DNA of 64,000 nt, from NCBI GenBank assembly GCA_947495295.1, contig CANLYJ010000002.1, positions 62,001 to 126,000 of the forward strand. Reading direction: 5' to 3'. Under the pieces are notes generated by a model that saw nothing but the letters and a program-made list of their open reading frames with translations, searched no databases and had not been told where the DNA came from. How positions within the stretch are numbered: position 1 is the stretch's first letter; each line of letters starts with the position of its first letter. Source of the stretch: an uncultured Paracoccaceae bacterium. GTDB taxonomy: Bacteria > Pseudomonadota > Alphaproteobacteria > Rhodobacterales > Rhodobacteraceae. Positions 1 through 8,636 of the stretch are shown piece by piece. Position numbers and translations under genes: made by a program.

Positions 1-393
1 CAGCATGCCGACAGGGCGTTGATTGTCACCGCAAATGACTTTGACAGCATCTATGCGATGAACCGGATTATTGCTGCCGTGCAGGCGAAGTCGAACAACT
101 ATAAGGTGCGCTTGGCTGGATGTGTGGCCAACCGTAGCCGCGAGACGGATGAGGTGGACCGCTATTGCAAGACCGTCGGGTTCAACCGCATTGCTCATAT
201 GCCTGATCTGGATGCGATCCGCCGTAGCCGTCTGAAAAAGAAGACACTTTTCGAGATGGAAGACGAGGAAGACATCGTTCAGGTCCGCAAGGAATATATC
301 AGGCTGGCCGAGACGTTGTGGAACGGAACGGAGCCTTTGGCCCCCGCCCCGCTGCCGGACCGTGAGATTTTTGAATTACTGGGATTTGATTGA
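1..393 (+). CDS. bchL: Light-independent protochlorophyllide reductase, iron protein BchL (C-terminal part)
   Basis: The gene enters from the left edge already in frame, so the start and the P-loop are missing. The remaining 130 residues match the C-terminal third of BchL, the NifH-like ATPase that passes electrons to BchN-BchB for reduction of the protochlorophyllide D ring. The visible stretch holds the conserved [14 protein letters not shown] and [16 protein letters not shown] segments, and it ends with the usual EIFELLGFD tail and a TGA stop. bchM follows in the same direction 79 bp downstream, the typical Rhodobacteraceae order, so bchF-N-B-H are expected just upstream of the window. Confidence 0.95.
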   Translation, partial: QHADRALIVTANDFDSIYAMNRIIAAVQAKSNNYKVRLAGCVANRSRETDEVDRYCKTVGFNRIAHMPDLDAIRRSRLKKKTLFEMEDEEDIVQVRKEYIRLAETLWNGTEPLAPAPLPDREIFELLGFD

Positions 394-402
394 TGAAAAC
401 CC

Positions 403-435
403 TGTCGGCAAAGCGTCGGACAAACGTCGGACTTG
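403..435 (+). repeat. Three 11-bp direct repeats between bchL and bchM
   Basis: Three consecutive 11-nt units, TGTCGGCAAAG, CGTCGGACAAA and CGTCGGACTTG, lie directly after the bchL stop. A second array with the same 11-nt period and the same CGTCGG core lies at 34310-34342. The period is about one helical turn. The role is unknown; an iterated regulator site or an mRNA-processing element are both possible. Confidence 0.75.
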
Positions 436-472
436 CGTATGGCAAGGTTTCCGCCGCCTGTGGGGTGCCTGC

Positions 473-1165
473 ATGACGCAATATGCCGCCACACGCGACC
501 GGGTCGAAGATTACTTTGACCGTTCTGCAACCAAAGTCTGGGAGCGGCTGACATCGGATGCGCCCGTATCGGGCATTCGCGCCACGGTCCGTGCGGGCCG
601 TGATCAGATGCGCGATCTGCTGTTGGATCAGTTTCCTGCTGATCTGCGCGGCGCCCGCATGCTGGACGCGGGCTGCGGCACCGGGGCAATGGCAGTGGAA
701 CTGGCCAAGCGTGGCGCGCAGGTTGTTGCCGTTGATATCTCGCCCGCCCTGATCGGGATTGCCAAGCAGCGGGTCCCGGCCGGATTGTCTGGCGACATCG
801 AATGGGTGGCTGGCGATATGCTGGATGCGACCAAGGGCGGGTTTGATCATGCGGTCGCGATGGATTCGCTGATCTATTACAGTCCCGATGATGTGGCTGC
901 CGTCTTGGGCCGTGCCGCCGCTCGCGTGCGTGGCAAATTCGCCTTTACCCTGCCACCACGTACCCCGATGCTGATGGCGATGTGGCGTGTGGGCAAACTG
1001 TTCCCACGCGCGGATCGCAGCCCGACCATGGTGCCGCAGACGACCGCTGGCGTTGCCAATGCGCTGCGCGCGGCAGGTATTGCGGGACAGCTGCGCGAGG
1101 TTTCCCGTATCAAATCGGGTTTCTACATCTCGAACGCCCTTGTGTTTGAGGGGGGTGCCGCATGA
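473..1165 (+). CDS. bchM: Magnesium protoporphyrin IX O-methyltransferase
   Basis: 230 residues, the normal length for BchM. It transfers a methyl group from S-adenosylmethionine to the C13 propionate of Mg-protoporphyrin IX, the step before the AcsF cyclase. The SAM-binding motif I, LDAGCGTGAMAVELA, is visible near residues 62-76, followed by VVAVDIS. The ATG at 473 is chosen because the upstream extension to 362 runs through the direct-repeat array and gives a non-conserved N-terminus. The stop overlaps the lhaA start in an ATGA arrangement, which indicates co-transcription and probably translational coupling. Confidence 0.94.
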   Translation: MTQYAATRDRVEDYFDRSATKVWERLTSDAPVSGIRATVRAGRDQMRDLLLDQFPADLRGARMLDAGCGTGAMAVELAKRGAQVVAVDISPALIGIAKQRVPAGLSGDIEWVAGDMLDATKGGFDHAVAMDSLIYYSPDDVAAVLGRAAARVRGKFAFTLPPRTPMLMAMWRVGKLFPRADRSPTMVPQTTAGVANALRAAGIAGQLREVSRIKSGFYISNALVFEGGAA

Positions 1166-2592
1166 TTTTCCGCGCCGCTGCCCTGAAGAAAGTGTCGGTC
1201 AGCCTGCTGCCCTTTGGGGATGCGGTCAGTGAAGACCTGCCACTGGGCCAGCTTTTGCGCCTGTCACTGTTTCAGGTCTCGGTCGGTATGGCGGCGGTGA
1301 TGCTGCTGGGCACGTTGAACCGGGTGATGATCGTTGAACTGAATATCGGTGCCATGCTGGTGGCGGCGATGATTGCCATTCCGGTGCTGGTCGCCCCGTT
1401 CCGGGCGCTGGTTGGGTTCAAATCAGACAATTACAAATCAGCCATCGGCTGGAAGCGCATCCCTTACCTGTGGTTTGGGACGATGTGGCAGTTTGGTGGC
1501 CTTGCCATCATGCCCATGGCGCTGCTGGTGCTGTCGGGTGATCGCACCCTTGATATGCCATGGGCCGGGTATGCGGGTGCGGCGCTTGCGTTTTTGTTGA
1601 CCGGGATTGGCATGCATATGACCCAGACTGCGGGTCTGGCGTTGGCGGCAGATCGCGCCACGGATGAAACCCGCCCCAAGGTGGTGGCCCTGCTTTATGT
1701 CATGAACCTTGTCGGGATGGCGTTTTCGGCACTGATTATCGGCGCGCTGTTGCGCGACTATTCTGCGCTGCGGCTTGTGCAGGTGGTGCAGGGCACGGCG
1801 GTTGTGACCCTGCTTTTGAACCTGATTGCCCTGTGGAAGCAGGAAAAGGTCGCGCCGATGACCAAGGCCCAGCGCGAAGCCGCTGGCCCCACATTCCGCG
1901 ATGCCTGGCGCGATCTGGCCGATGGCGGTGATGCGGGCCGCCTGTTGGCCGTTGTGTTTATCGGGACCATGGCCTTCAACATGCAAGACGTGTTGTTGGA
2001 ACCTTATGGCGGTGAAATTCTGGGCCTGTCTGTATCGGCCACCACGCTGCTGACGGCCATGTGGGCCGGGGGCGCATTGGTTGGTTTTGGTATTGCCGCC
2101 CGTTGGCTGGCGCGCGGGATCGACCCCTACCGGATGTGCGCGCGCGGTATTCTGGCCGGGGTTGCGGCGTTTTGCGCGGTGATCTTTTCCGCGCCGATGG
2201 CATCGCCGGTTCTGTTTTATGCCGGTGCTGCCCTGATCGGGTTTGGCGGCGGTTTGTTCGGGGTTGCCACCCTGACGGCGGCCATGACCATGCCGACGCT
2301 GGGTGCCGCCGGGCGCGGCCTGGCACTGGGCGCCTGGGGGGCCGCGCAGGCCACGGGTGCGGGCCTGTCCATCTTTATCGGGGGCACCATGCGTGACCTT
2401 GTGAACCATGCCGCTGGGAACGGCACATTGGGAGAGGCGCTCGCCACGCCTGCCACCGGCTATTCGGTCGTTTACCACACCGAAATTGGCCTTCTTTTCA
2501 TCACTTTGGTCGTCCTTGGCCCGCTTGTGCGGGTCATGGCTGTGCCGAACCGGACATCTGGCAAGCTGGGTTTGCCGGATTTCCCGACCTAA
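1162..2592 (+). CDS. lhaA: PucC-family light-harvesting 1 assembly protein LhaA
   Basis: 476 residues, strongly hydrophobic, with about twelve predicted membrane segments of the major-facilitator PucC/LhaA family. Family members help insert bacteriochlorophyll and LH1 polypeptides into the inner membrane. Its position between bchM and puhA is the conserved place of lhaA. The [20 protein letters not shown] stretch near residues 89-108 and [15 protein letters not shown] near residue 277 are typical of the family. The start overlaps the bchM stop (ATGA). puhA follows after 19 bp and its promoter probably lies within this gene, as in the related superoperons. Confidence 0.93.
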   Translation: MIFRAAALKKVSVSLLPFGDAVSEDLPLGQLLRLSLFQVSVGMAAVMLLGTLNRVMIVELNIGAMLVAAMIAIPVLVAPFRALVGFKSDNYKSAIGWKRIPYLWFGTMWQFGGLAIMPMALLVLSGDRTLDMPWAGYAGAALAFLLTGIGMHMTQTAGLALAADRATDETRPKVVALLYVMNLVGMAFSALIIGALLRDYSALRLVQVVQGTAVVTLLLNLIALWKQEKVAPMTKAQREAAGPTFRDAWRDLADGGDAGRLLAVVFIGTMAFNMQDVLLEPYGGEILGLSVSATTLLTAMWAGGALVGFGIAARWLARGIDPYRMCARGILAGVAAFCAVIFSAPMASPVLFYAGAALIGFGGGLFGVATLTAAMTMPTLGAAGRGLALGAWGAAQATGAGLSIFIGGTMRDLVNHAAGNGTLGEALATPATGYSVVYHTEIGLLFITLVVLGPLVRVMAVPNRTSGKLGLPDFPT

Positions 2593-2611
2593 CCACCGAA
2601 AGGACAACACA

Positions 2612-3394
2612 ATGGTTGGTGTAGAATTTTTTGGAAACTTCGATCTGGCGAGCGCAGCGATATGGCTTTTCTGGATCTTCTTTGCAGGGCTGATCTATTA
2701 CCTGCAAACCGAGAATATGCGCGAAGGCTATCCCTTGCGTGACGATGATGACGGGGTGCCTGCCAATGAAAGCCTTTGGCCCATGCCAAAGGAAAAGACA
2801 TTCCATCTGCGTGATGGCCGGGGCGAGCTAACGGTTCCGTCGAAAGAGTACGAAGATAGCAAGATGCGCACCGATCTGGCGCTGGAGCCTTCCTCTGCCT
2901 CGACCGGGTCCCCTTGGATCCCGACCGGTGATCCGATGATTGATGGTGTTGGCCCTGCCGCATGGGCCCCGCGCAAGGATCACCCGGAACTGGATGCCCA
3001 TGGTCATGTCAAGATCAGGCCAATGGCGACATTGGAGGATTTCCATGTCTCTGCCGGGCGTGATCCGCGCGGCAAGCCTGTTGTCGGCGGCGACGGAGAG
3101 GTTGTTGGCCGGGTGACCGATATGTGGGTGGATATTCCCGAACAGATGGTCCGTTTCATGACCGTTGATCTGAACCCGGAAGGCACCGGCAAGACCCGTC
3201 TGATCCCGATGAATATGGCCAAGATCGGCGCCGACCGTGTGACGGTGCGGTCGCTGCACGCCCATAACTGGGATGGTGTGCCTGCCACCAAGAAGGCCGA
3301 TGAGGTCACATTGCTCGAAGAGGATAAGATCATGGCCTATTACGCAGGCGGCACCATGTACGCCACCCCGGCCCGATCACAGACCGTCCTTTAA
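2612..3394 (+). CDS. puhA: Photosynthetic reaction centre subunit H
   Basis: 260 residues, the usual length of the H subunit. It has one N-terminal membrane helix (about residues 12-32, in [19 protein letters not shown]) followed by a cytoplasmic PRC-barrel domain. The H subunit caps the L-M reaction centre on the cytoplasmic side and shapes proton delivery to QB. The start ATG at 2612 follows an AAGGA ribosome-binding site; an extension to 2408 would overlap lhaA and is not conserved. The gene lies in the lhaA-puhA-puhB-puhC run. Confidence 0.97.
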   Translation: MVGVEFFGNFDLASAAIWLFWIFFAGLIYYLQTENMREGYPLRDDDDGVPANESLWPMPKEKTFHLRDGRGELTVPSKEYEDSKMRTDLALEPSSASTGSPWIPTGDPMIDGVGPAAWAPRKDHPELDAHGHVKIRPMATLEDFHVSAGRDPRGKPVVGGDGEVVGRVTDMWVDIPEQMVRFMTVDLNPEGTGKTRLIPMNMAKIGADRVTVRSLHAHNWDGVPATKKADEVTLLEEDKIMAYYAGGTMYATPARSQTVL

Positions 3395-3454
3395 TGAACC
3401 GGCGGTCCCGTTTCGCCAACGGGGCCGTTCCATCCATGCCAGAGGGAAGCTGCC

Positions 3455-4093
3455 ATGAGCCACGATGACTTCAAATTCGAACCTGTTCGCGGATTGCCCG
3501 AGGAACTGCCCAAGGATGAACATATCCTTTGGCAGGGTGCCCCGGACCCCCGCCGTCTGGCCCGTGAGGCGCTGAGCGTTCGTTGGGTGGCCGGGTATTT
3601 TACCCTGCTGGCCGTTTGGCGCATTGGTGCATCATCTGCCGACTTCCCCTTTGGCGTGGCGCTGTTGCATGGGTTGCCCTTTGTTGTGTCCGGCCTGATT
3701 GCCTGCGGTATCCTTTATGGCATTGCCTATGTGCAGGCCCGGTCCACGGTTTATACCCTGACCAACAAACGGGTGGCGATGCGCATTGGTGCCGCCCTGA
3801 CCATGACGTTGAACCTGCCTTATGTGTGTATCGGCACCGCCAAGCTGGATCAGAAACCATCGGGTCACGGCACGCTCGCCTTTGAACTGATTGGCGATAC
3901 CCGCCTGTCATATATGATGACCTGGCCGCATGTCCGGCCCTGGCGCATGGCGCGGACCCAGCCCGCCCTGCGCTGTATCCCGGATGCCGAGGCTGTTGCC
4001 CGTATCTTTGCCGATGCGGCTGAAACCCGGATTTCGCAGCCGCAGATTGCCCGTGTTCACCACCATGACGGCGATGCCGTCGCAGCGGAGTAA
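3455..4093 (+). CDS. puhB: Photosynthetic complex assembly protein PuhB
   Basis: 212 residues, matching the PuhB family in length and in the opening DEHILWQGAPDPRRLAREAL. Hydrophobic segments around residues 44-60, 65-90 and a third less clear one are visible, then a PH-like soluble part. In Rhodobacter, PuhB acts in reaction-centre assembly. It starts 60 bp after puhA and ends 5 bp before puhC, so it is in the same transcription unit. Confidence 0.92.
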   Translation: MSHDDFKFEPVRGLPEELPKDEHILWQGAPDPRRLAREALSVRWVAGYFTLLAVWRIGASSADFPFGVALLHGLPFVVSGLIACGILYGIAYVQARSTVYTLTNKRVAMRIGAALTMTLNLPYVCIGTAKLDQKPSGHGTLAFELIGDTRLSYMMTWPHVRPWRMARTQPALRCIPDAEAVARIFADAAETRISQPQIARVHHHDGDAVAAE

Positions 4094-4098
4094 GCATT

Positions 4099-4554
4099 AT
4101 GTCAGTTGCCAAGCAAATGCGTCATCGCGACAAGGAAATGGTCCCCCGTATCCTTGTTCAGGGGATGTTTGCCCTGATGGCATCAAGCCTGGCCATTGTG
4201 GCCTATGCCCAGTGGTTTGATGTGCCCCAAAGGGGTGTGCTGATCGAGGCCCCGATTGTGCAATCGGTTGATGTTGTGCTGACCGGGGACCGGGAAGGCA
4301 CGTTTGAAGTCTACGATCTGGCAGGTACGCAGATCGCCGCCTCTTACGAAAATAAGGCCGGGTTTATCGGTGTCATGGGTCGGGTCATTGACCGTGAACG
4401 CACCGTCCGCGGCCTGCCTGTGGATGCGCCATTGCAAGTGGTGCGCCGTGAAAATGGCCATGTGGCCATCATCGACCCCAGCACGGGTCATGTGTTCGAG
4501 TTGATTGGGTACGGAAAAGACAACGTCGCTGCCTTTGCGCAGCTTTTGAACTGA
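4099..4554 (+). CDS. puhC: Photosynthetic complex assembly protein PuhC
   Basis: 151 residues with one N-terminal membrane segment (about residues 15-37, after a basic stretch VAKQMRHRDKEMVPR) and a periplasmic domain. The family member in Rhodobacter capsulatus is needed for efficient LH1/reaction-centre reorganisation. Position directly after puhB and the recognisable DGxxRGF-like region (RTVRGLPVDAPLQ) support the call. Function in this organism is inferred from family and order. Confidence 0.88.
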   Translation: MSVAKQMRHRDKEMVPRILVQGMFALMASSLAIVAYAQWFDVPQRGVLIEAPIVQSVDVVLTGDREGTFEVYDLAGTQIAASYENKAGFIGVMGRVIDRERTVRGLPVDAPLQVVRRENGHVAIIDPSTGHVFELIGYGKDNVAAFAQLLN

Positions 4555-4609
4555 AACCTGCGCCGGGGCTCGCCACCCCAAGGCGCATCAAATGTGAAAG
4601 GGAACGCAC

Positions 4610-4906
4610 ATGGGATTGCTATTCAGAGAGAAGGAAACCGCACCTTGCACGGTGACGATTTCGCACCGTTTTGAGGAATTATCGGCACATGTCCGGCTGG
4701 ATAACGGGGCGATCATTCACCCCGGCGACACTGTGCAGGTGCAGGGCCCCGAGATCATGGCCGCCTTTGGCGAGATGATTGAGGAAAAGCGCACCGCTGT
4801 GATCACCCGCGCCAGCAAGCTGGAGCAGATGTGGACCCGCGCGACGGGTGATCTGGAGTTCATGGAGCTGTGCGAGTTTTCGTTCAGCGAGGAGGTGATG
4901 TCATGA
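4610..4906 (+). CDS. Small conserved photosynthesis-cluster protein of unknown function
   Basis: 98 residues, soluble, with no membrane segment or cofactor motif that I can see. A protein of this size sits between puhC and acsF in related Rhodobacteraceae clusters, so it is probably part of the photosystem or cyclase assembly set, but no function is established from the sequence. A good ribosome-binding site (AAAGGGAA) precedes the ATG. Its stop overlaps the acsF start (ATGA), which suggests that its level is coupled to acsF. Confidence 0.8.
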   Translation: MGLLFREKETAPCTVTISHRFEELSAHVRLDNGAIIHPGDTVQVQGPEIMAAFGEMIEEKRTAVITRASKLEQMWTRATGDLEFMELCEFSFSEEVMS

Positions 4907-6021
4907 ATATGCATTCATCAGACGCCAGCACCGCAGAAGAGGCCATTGCAGCGCAAGAGGCGCTGCCGCCGCTGACAAACGAGGAAGCCACGCAAGTCGC
5001 GATGTCGAACACCCTGCTGACCCCGCGTTTCTACACCACTGATTTTGATGAAATGGACGCGATTGATGTGACACCCGTCCGTGGTGAATGGGACAAGCTG
5101 ATTGCCCAGATGAAATCGGACCCCAACAAGGGCCATTTCAAAAAGAATGAAGACTGGGACAAGGTTGATTGGGACGGCATGGAACCCGCGTTGAAGGCGG
5201 AGTTCATTGATTTCCTGATCTCAAGCTGTACGGCTGAATTTTCGGGCTGTGTACTTTACAAGGAGATGAAACGCCGTGGCTCGAACGAGGATATCACAAC
5301 CCTGTTCCAACTGATGGCACGCGACGAGGCACGCCATGCAGGCTTCATCAACGATGCCCTGCGCGAGGCGGGGATCGCAGTGAACCTTGGCTTTCTGACG
5401 CAGGCCAAGAAATACACCTATTTCCGACCAAAGTTCATCTATTACGCGACCTACCTGTCTGAGAAGATTGGCTATGCCCGATACATCACCATCTATCGTC
5501 ATCTGGAAAAGCATCCCGAACATCGGTTCCACCCGATTTTCAAATGGTTCTGTGAATGGTGCAATGATGAGTTTTCGCATGGTGAGGCATTCGCCCTGTT
5601 GTTGAAAACCGATCCGAAGCTGACTGAGACCTGGGTCAACCGCATGTGGATCAAGTTTTTCCTGACAGCGGTGTTTTCGACCATGTGGGTCCGTGACCAT
5701 CAGCGGCCTGAATTCCACAAGGCGCTGGGCGTTGACCCCGAATGGTACGGGCAGGAAGTGTTCCGCAAAACATCCGATATCTCGCGTCAGGTGTTTCCGA
5801 TGGTGCTGGATATCGATCATCCGCGCTGGAAGCCGACATTGCGCCGGATGGAAGCCGCCAATGTGCAGATCGCCCAAGGTCGCAAGCAAGGCGGTTTTGG
5901 CGGTTGGCTGAAACGTATGACCGGATCAGCCAAGGCTGGGTTCGCCTTTGTGTCGCTGCTGACCATTCCGGTTGAGAAAAGCACGGTGCCTGCATCGCCA
6001 CGTATGGAGCCCGCTTACTGA
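4903..6021 (+). CDS. acsF: Mg-protoporphyrin IX monomethyl ester oxidative cyclase, aerobic form
   Basis: 372 residues. AcsF is the di-iron monooxygenase that uses O2 to form ring E of bacteriochlorophyll. The metal-ligand motifs are visible: DEARHAGF around residues 141-148 and EWCNDEFSHGEAF near residue 223, in an otherwise typical AcsF sequence. The ATG at 4903 overlaps the stop of the preceding small ORF; the in-frame extension to 4870 is not conserved. The stop overlaps the puhE start by one base. An oxygen-dependent cyclase fits an aerobic phototroph; no anaerobic bchE is present in the window. Confidence 0.96.
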   Translation: MNMHSSDASTAEEAIAAQEALPPLTNEEATQVAMSNTLLTPRFYTTDFDEMDAIDVTPVRGEWDKLIAQMKSDPNKGHFKKNEDWDKVDWDGMEPALKAEFIDFLISSCTAEFSGCVLYKEMKRRGSNEDITTLFQLMARDEARHAGFINDALREAGIAVNLGFLTQAKKYTYFRPKFIYYATYLSEKIGYARYITIYRHLEKHPEHRFHPIFKWFCEWCNDEFSHGEAFALLLKTDPKLTETWVNRMWIKFFLTAVFSTMWVRDHQRPEFHKALGVDPEWYGQEVFRKTSDISRQVFPMVLDIDHPRWKPTLRRMEAANVQIAQGRKQGGFGGWLKRMTGSAKAGFAFVSLLTIPVEKSTVPASPRMEPAY

Positions 6022-6803
6022 TGACATCGCCCTGGATCGCATCGCTGTTTGCCATTTTCGTCTGGTGGTTTTCCACCGGGGCGATTTTGGTGGCGGTGCG
6101 TCGGGCGGACCGGCTGGGCGCCCATGGAATGACCGTGTTCAGTTGGCTGCCGCTTTTGGCGCTGGGCGTTGTGGCGGTGGTGTTGTCACTGCCGGATGCA
6201 AGCGTGTTTGGCGCCTATTTGGGATTTGTCGGTGCGCTGGCGATCTGGGGCTGGGTTGAACTGGCGTTTCTGGCGGGTGTCATCACCGGCCCGATGCGCG
6301 ATGACTGCCTGCCTGGCCTGTCAGGCAAGGCCCGTTTTCAGCGTGCTTTTGCCACAGTCGCCTATCATGAACTGGCATTGACGATTGGCCTGTTGGGCCT
6401 TGTCATTGCATCAAACGGTGCCCCGAACCGGATGGCAGTGTCGACCTACCTGGTGCTGTTTCTGGCCCGCGTCTTTGCCAAGCTGAACCTGTTTTTTGGT
6501 GTGCCCCGGATCAACACCGAATTTGTGCCCGACCGGCTGTCACATTTGAAAACCTATTTCCGGCGTGGCCCTGTGACACTGGCCTTTCCTGCCGCGATCA
6601 CCGCATTGACGGCGCTGCTTGCGGTCTGTGCCGAACGGTTATGGACCGCCGGGTCGGATACAACGGTTGTGGGCTTTGCCCTGCTGACGGCGCTGGCCGC
6701 GCTTGCCCTGCTTGAACATTGGCTGATGGTGGTTCCGCTGCCTGATGCGAAACTCTGGCGTTGGATGCTTCCCGCGCCCAAAACACTGCCCAACGAGGAC
6801 TGA
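6021..6803 (+). CDS. puhE: Putative photosynthetic complex assembly protein PuhE
   Basis: 260 residues with about seven hydrophobic segments, the expected topology for PuhE. It lies between acsF and hemA, its usual location in roseobacter clusters. The Rhodobacter homologue affects bacteriochlorophyll availability and photosystem assembly. The ATG shares its first base with the acsF stop, and hemA follows after 3 bp, so the acsF-puhE-hemA section is a tight operon. Confidence 0.88.
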   Translation: MTSPWIASLFAIFVWWFSTGAILVAVRRADRLGAHGMTVFSWLPLLALGVVAVVLSLPDASVFGAYLGFVGALAIWGWVELAFLAGVITGPMRDDCLPGLSGKARFQRAFATVAYHELALTIGLLGLVIASNGAPNRMAVSTYLVLFLARVFAKLNLFFGVPRINTEFVPDRLSHLKTYFRRGPVTLAFPAAITALTALLAVCAERLWTAGSDTTVVGFALLTALAALALLEHWLMVVPLPDAKLWRWMLPAPKTLPNED

Positions 6804-6806
6804 CAG

Positions 6807-8021
6807 ATGGATTTTGACGCACTTTTCAACAAACAACTCGACCAGCTGAAAAGCGATGGGAACTATCGTTACTTCGCTGAGCTTGAGCGGAAATGCGGCA
6901 AGTTTCCCCGGGCGGCGAACCATGACGAGGACGGCGTGCGCGATGTGACCGTCTGGTGTTCGAACGATTATCTGGGCATGGGTCAGCACCCGCAGGTGAT
7001 TGCCGCCATGTGCGAGGCGGTGGAACGTACTGGCACAGGTGCAGGCGGCACCCGGAATATCAGTGGCACCAACCATGACCATCTGTTGTTGGAGAATGAA
7101 CTGGCCGATCTGCATGGCAAGGAAGCCGCGTTGCTGTTTACCAGCGGCTATGTGTCCAATTGGGCTGCCCTTTCGACCCTTGGCAGCCGGTTGCAGGATT
7201 GCGTCATCCTGTCGGATGCGGGCAATCACGCCTCGATGATTGAGGGCATTCGCCATTCCAAAGCGGACAAGGTGATCTGGCGCCATAATGATGTTGCCGA
7301 TCTGGAGGCAAAACTGGCCGCCTTGCCTGCGAATGTGCCCAAGATCGTCGCCTTTGAAAGCGTCTATTCGATGGATGGCGATATCGCCCCGATCCGTCAG
7401 ATCGTTGAAGTGGCCGAGAAATACGGTGCGATGACCTATCTGGACGAGGTTCATGCCGTGGGCATGTATGGCCCGCGTGGCGGCGGCGTCAGCGAACGCG
7501 AAGGTCTGGCAGATCGTATTACCCTGATTGAGGGCACGTTGGGCAAAGCCTTTGGCGTGGTGGGCGGCTATATCACCGGGTCCGCTGCGTTATGTGATTT
7601 TATCCGCAGCTTTGCCTCTGGTTTCATCTTTACCACGGCATTGCCCCCTGCGGTGGCTGCTGCTGCCCGCGCATCGATTGCCTATCTTAAGGAATCGGAA
7701 ATTGAGCGTGCCAAACAGCGCCGTCAGGTTGCACGGTTGCGCGCAGCACTGGGCCGCGAAGGCATTCCGCATATGCATAACGAAAGCCATATCGTGCCTG
7801 TGTTGATCAAAGACCCGGTCAAAACCCGGATGTTGGCCGATTATCTGATGCGCGAATGGGACATTTATGTGCAGCCGATCAATTATCCGACCGTGCCCAA
7901 GGGGACAGAGCGGTTGCGCTTTACCCCATCACCACTACATACTGATGCCGATATTGATCATCTTATCAATGCTTTAAGTGTCTTGTGGCGGCAATGCGCG
8001 CTTGCCCACGCGGTGGCGTAA
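6807..8021 (+). CDS. hemA: 5-aminolevulinate synthase
   Basis: 404 residues, the normal length. HemA condenses glycine and succinyl-CoA to 5-aminolevulinate, the first step of tetrapyrrole synthesis by the C4 route. Visible motifs are [19 protein letters not shown] (PLP-ring Asp region) near residue 212 and [14 protein letters not shown] with the PLP-binding Lys near residue 246. The start codon has a small gap to puhE and is preceded by GAGGACTGACAG. Its place next to acsF and cycA couples precursor supply to the photosynthesis operon. Confidence 0.97.
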   Translation: MDFDALFNKQLDQLKSDGNYRYFAELERKCGKFPRAANHDEDGVRDVTVWCSNDYLGMGQHPQVIAAMCEAVERTGTGAGGTRNISGTNHDHLLLENELADLHGKEAALLFTSGYVSNWAALSTLGSRLQDCVILSDAGNHASMIEGIRHSKADKVIWRHNDVADLEAKLAALPANVPKIVAFESVYSMDGDIAPIRQIVEVAEKYGAMTYLDEVHAVGMYGPRGGGVSEREGLADRITLIEGTLGKAFGVVGGYITGSAALCDFIRSFASGFIFTTALPPAVAAAARASIAYLKESEIERAKQRRQVARLRAALGREGIPHMHNESHIVPVLIKDPVKTRMLADYLMREWDIYVQPINYPTVPKGTERLRFTPSPLHTDADIDHLINALSVLWRQCALAHAVA

Positions 8022-8133
8022 CGCCTATCACGCAATCTTTTGCAGACGGGGGTGGACCCCCCCGCAACATGCATTACATTACCCCCGACTGGGGCAAACG
8101 GTCACCAAAGCAAGATCGAAAAGGAACACGATC

Positions 8134-8577
8134 ATGAAGAAATTTACTATTGCAGCCGCTCTTGCTGTGCTTGCAGCGCCGGCTTTTGCTGATGGACACG
8201 CATCGACACAAGGCGATGCCGCCGCCGGTGAAGAACAATTCAACCGGCAATGCGTCGCATGCCACGTTGTTGCAGATGCATCCGGCGAAGTGCTGGCAGG
8301 TCGCAACGCAAAGACTGGCCCGAACCTTTACGGTATCGCAGGCCGCGTCCCGGGTTCTGTCGAAGGCTTCCGCTATAGCGATTCAGTTGTTGAACTGGGC
8401 GAAGCTGGCACGTTGTGGACCGAAGAGACATTCGTCGGCTATGTGCAGAACCCAACCGGCTGGTTGCGTGAAACGCTTGATAACCGTCGCGCCCGTGGCA
8501 AGATGGCCTATCAGGTCCGCGAGGAAAGCCAAGCCTACGATCTGTATGCCTACCTGTCGACTTTCGCTGCTGAATAA
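8134..8577 (+). CDS. cycA: Cytochrome c2
   Basis: 147 residues with a Sec signal peptide (MKKFTIAAALAVLAAPAFA). The haem-binding motif CVACH lies near residue 36 and the axial methionine is in GKMAYQ near residue 130. Cytochrome c2 carries electrons in the periplasm between the bc1 complex and the photo-oxidised reaction centre or oxidase. The ATG at 8134 is chosen over an upstream extension that overlaps hemA. The 112-bp gap after hemA holds a G5/C5 hairpin near 8048-8061, so cycA may have its own promoter. A strong terminator follows. Confidence 0.95.
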   Translation: MKKFTIAAALAVLAAPAFADGHASTQGDAAAGEEQFNRQCVACHVVADASGEVLAGRNAKTGPNLYGIAGRVPGSVEGFRYSDSVVELGEAGTLWTEETFVGYVQNPTGWLRETLDNRRARGKMAYQVREESQAYDLYAYLSTFAAE

Positions 8578-8602
8578 TCAGCCGCAACAGATTTCAGTGA
8601 TT

Positions 8603-8636
8603 GGGCCGTCGGAGCATCCTCCGGCGGCCCTTTTCG
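8603..8636 (+). terminator. Rho-independent terminator after cycA
   Basis: A 12-bp stem with a single G-T pair (GGGCCGTCGGAG / CTCCGGCGGCCC, loop CATC) is followed by TTTTCG. It ends the bchM-to-cycA run just before the convergent beta-lactamase stop codon at 8637. Confidence 0.9.

Noticed and set aside
1438..2610. A 390-residue minus-strand ORF opposite lhaA
   Set aside because: It is a shadow of lhaA: low-complexity His/Arg/Gln-rich translation, no conserved motif, and lhaA itself has clear family sequence.
7954..7969. FNR-like palindrome TTGAT...ATCAA near the end of hemA
   Set aside because: The spacer is 6 nt and not the 4 nt of the FNR/FnrL consensus, and it lies inside the coding sequence of hemA.
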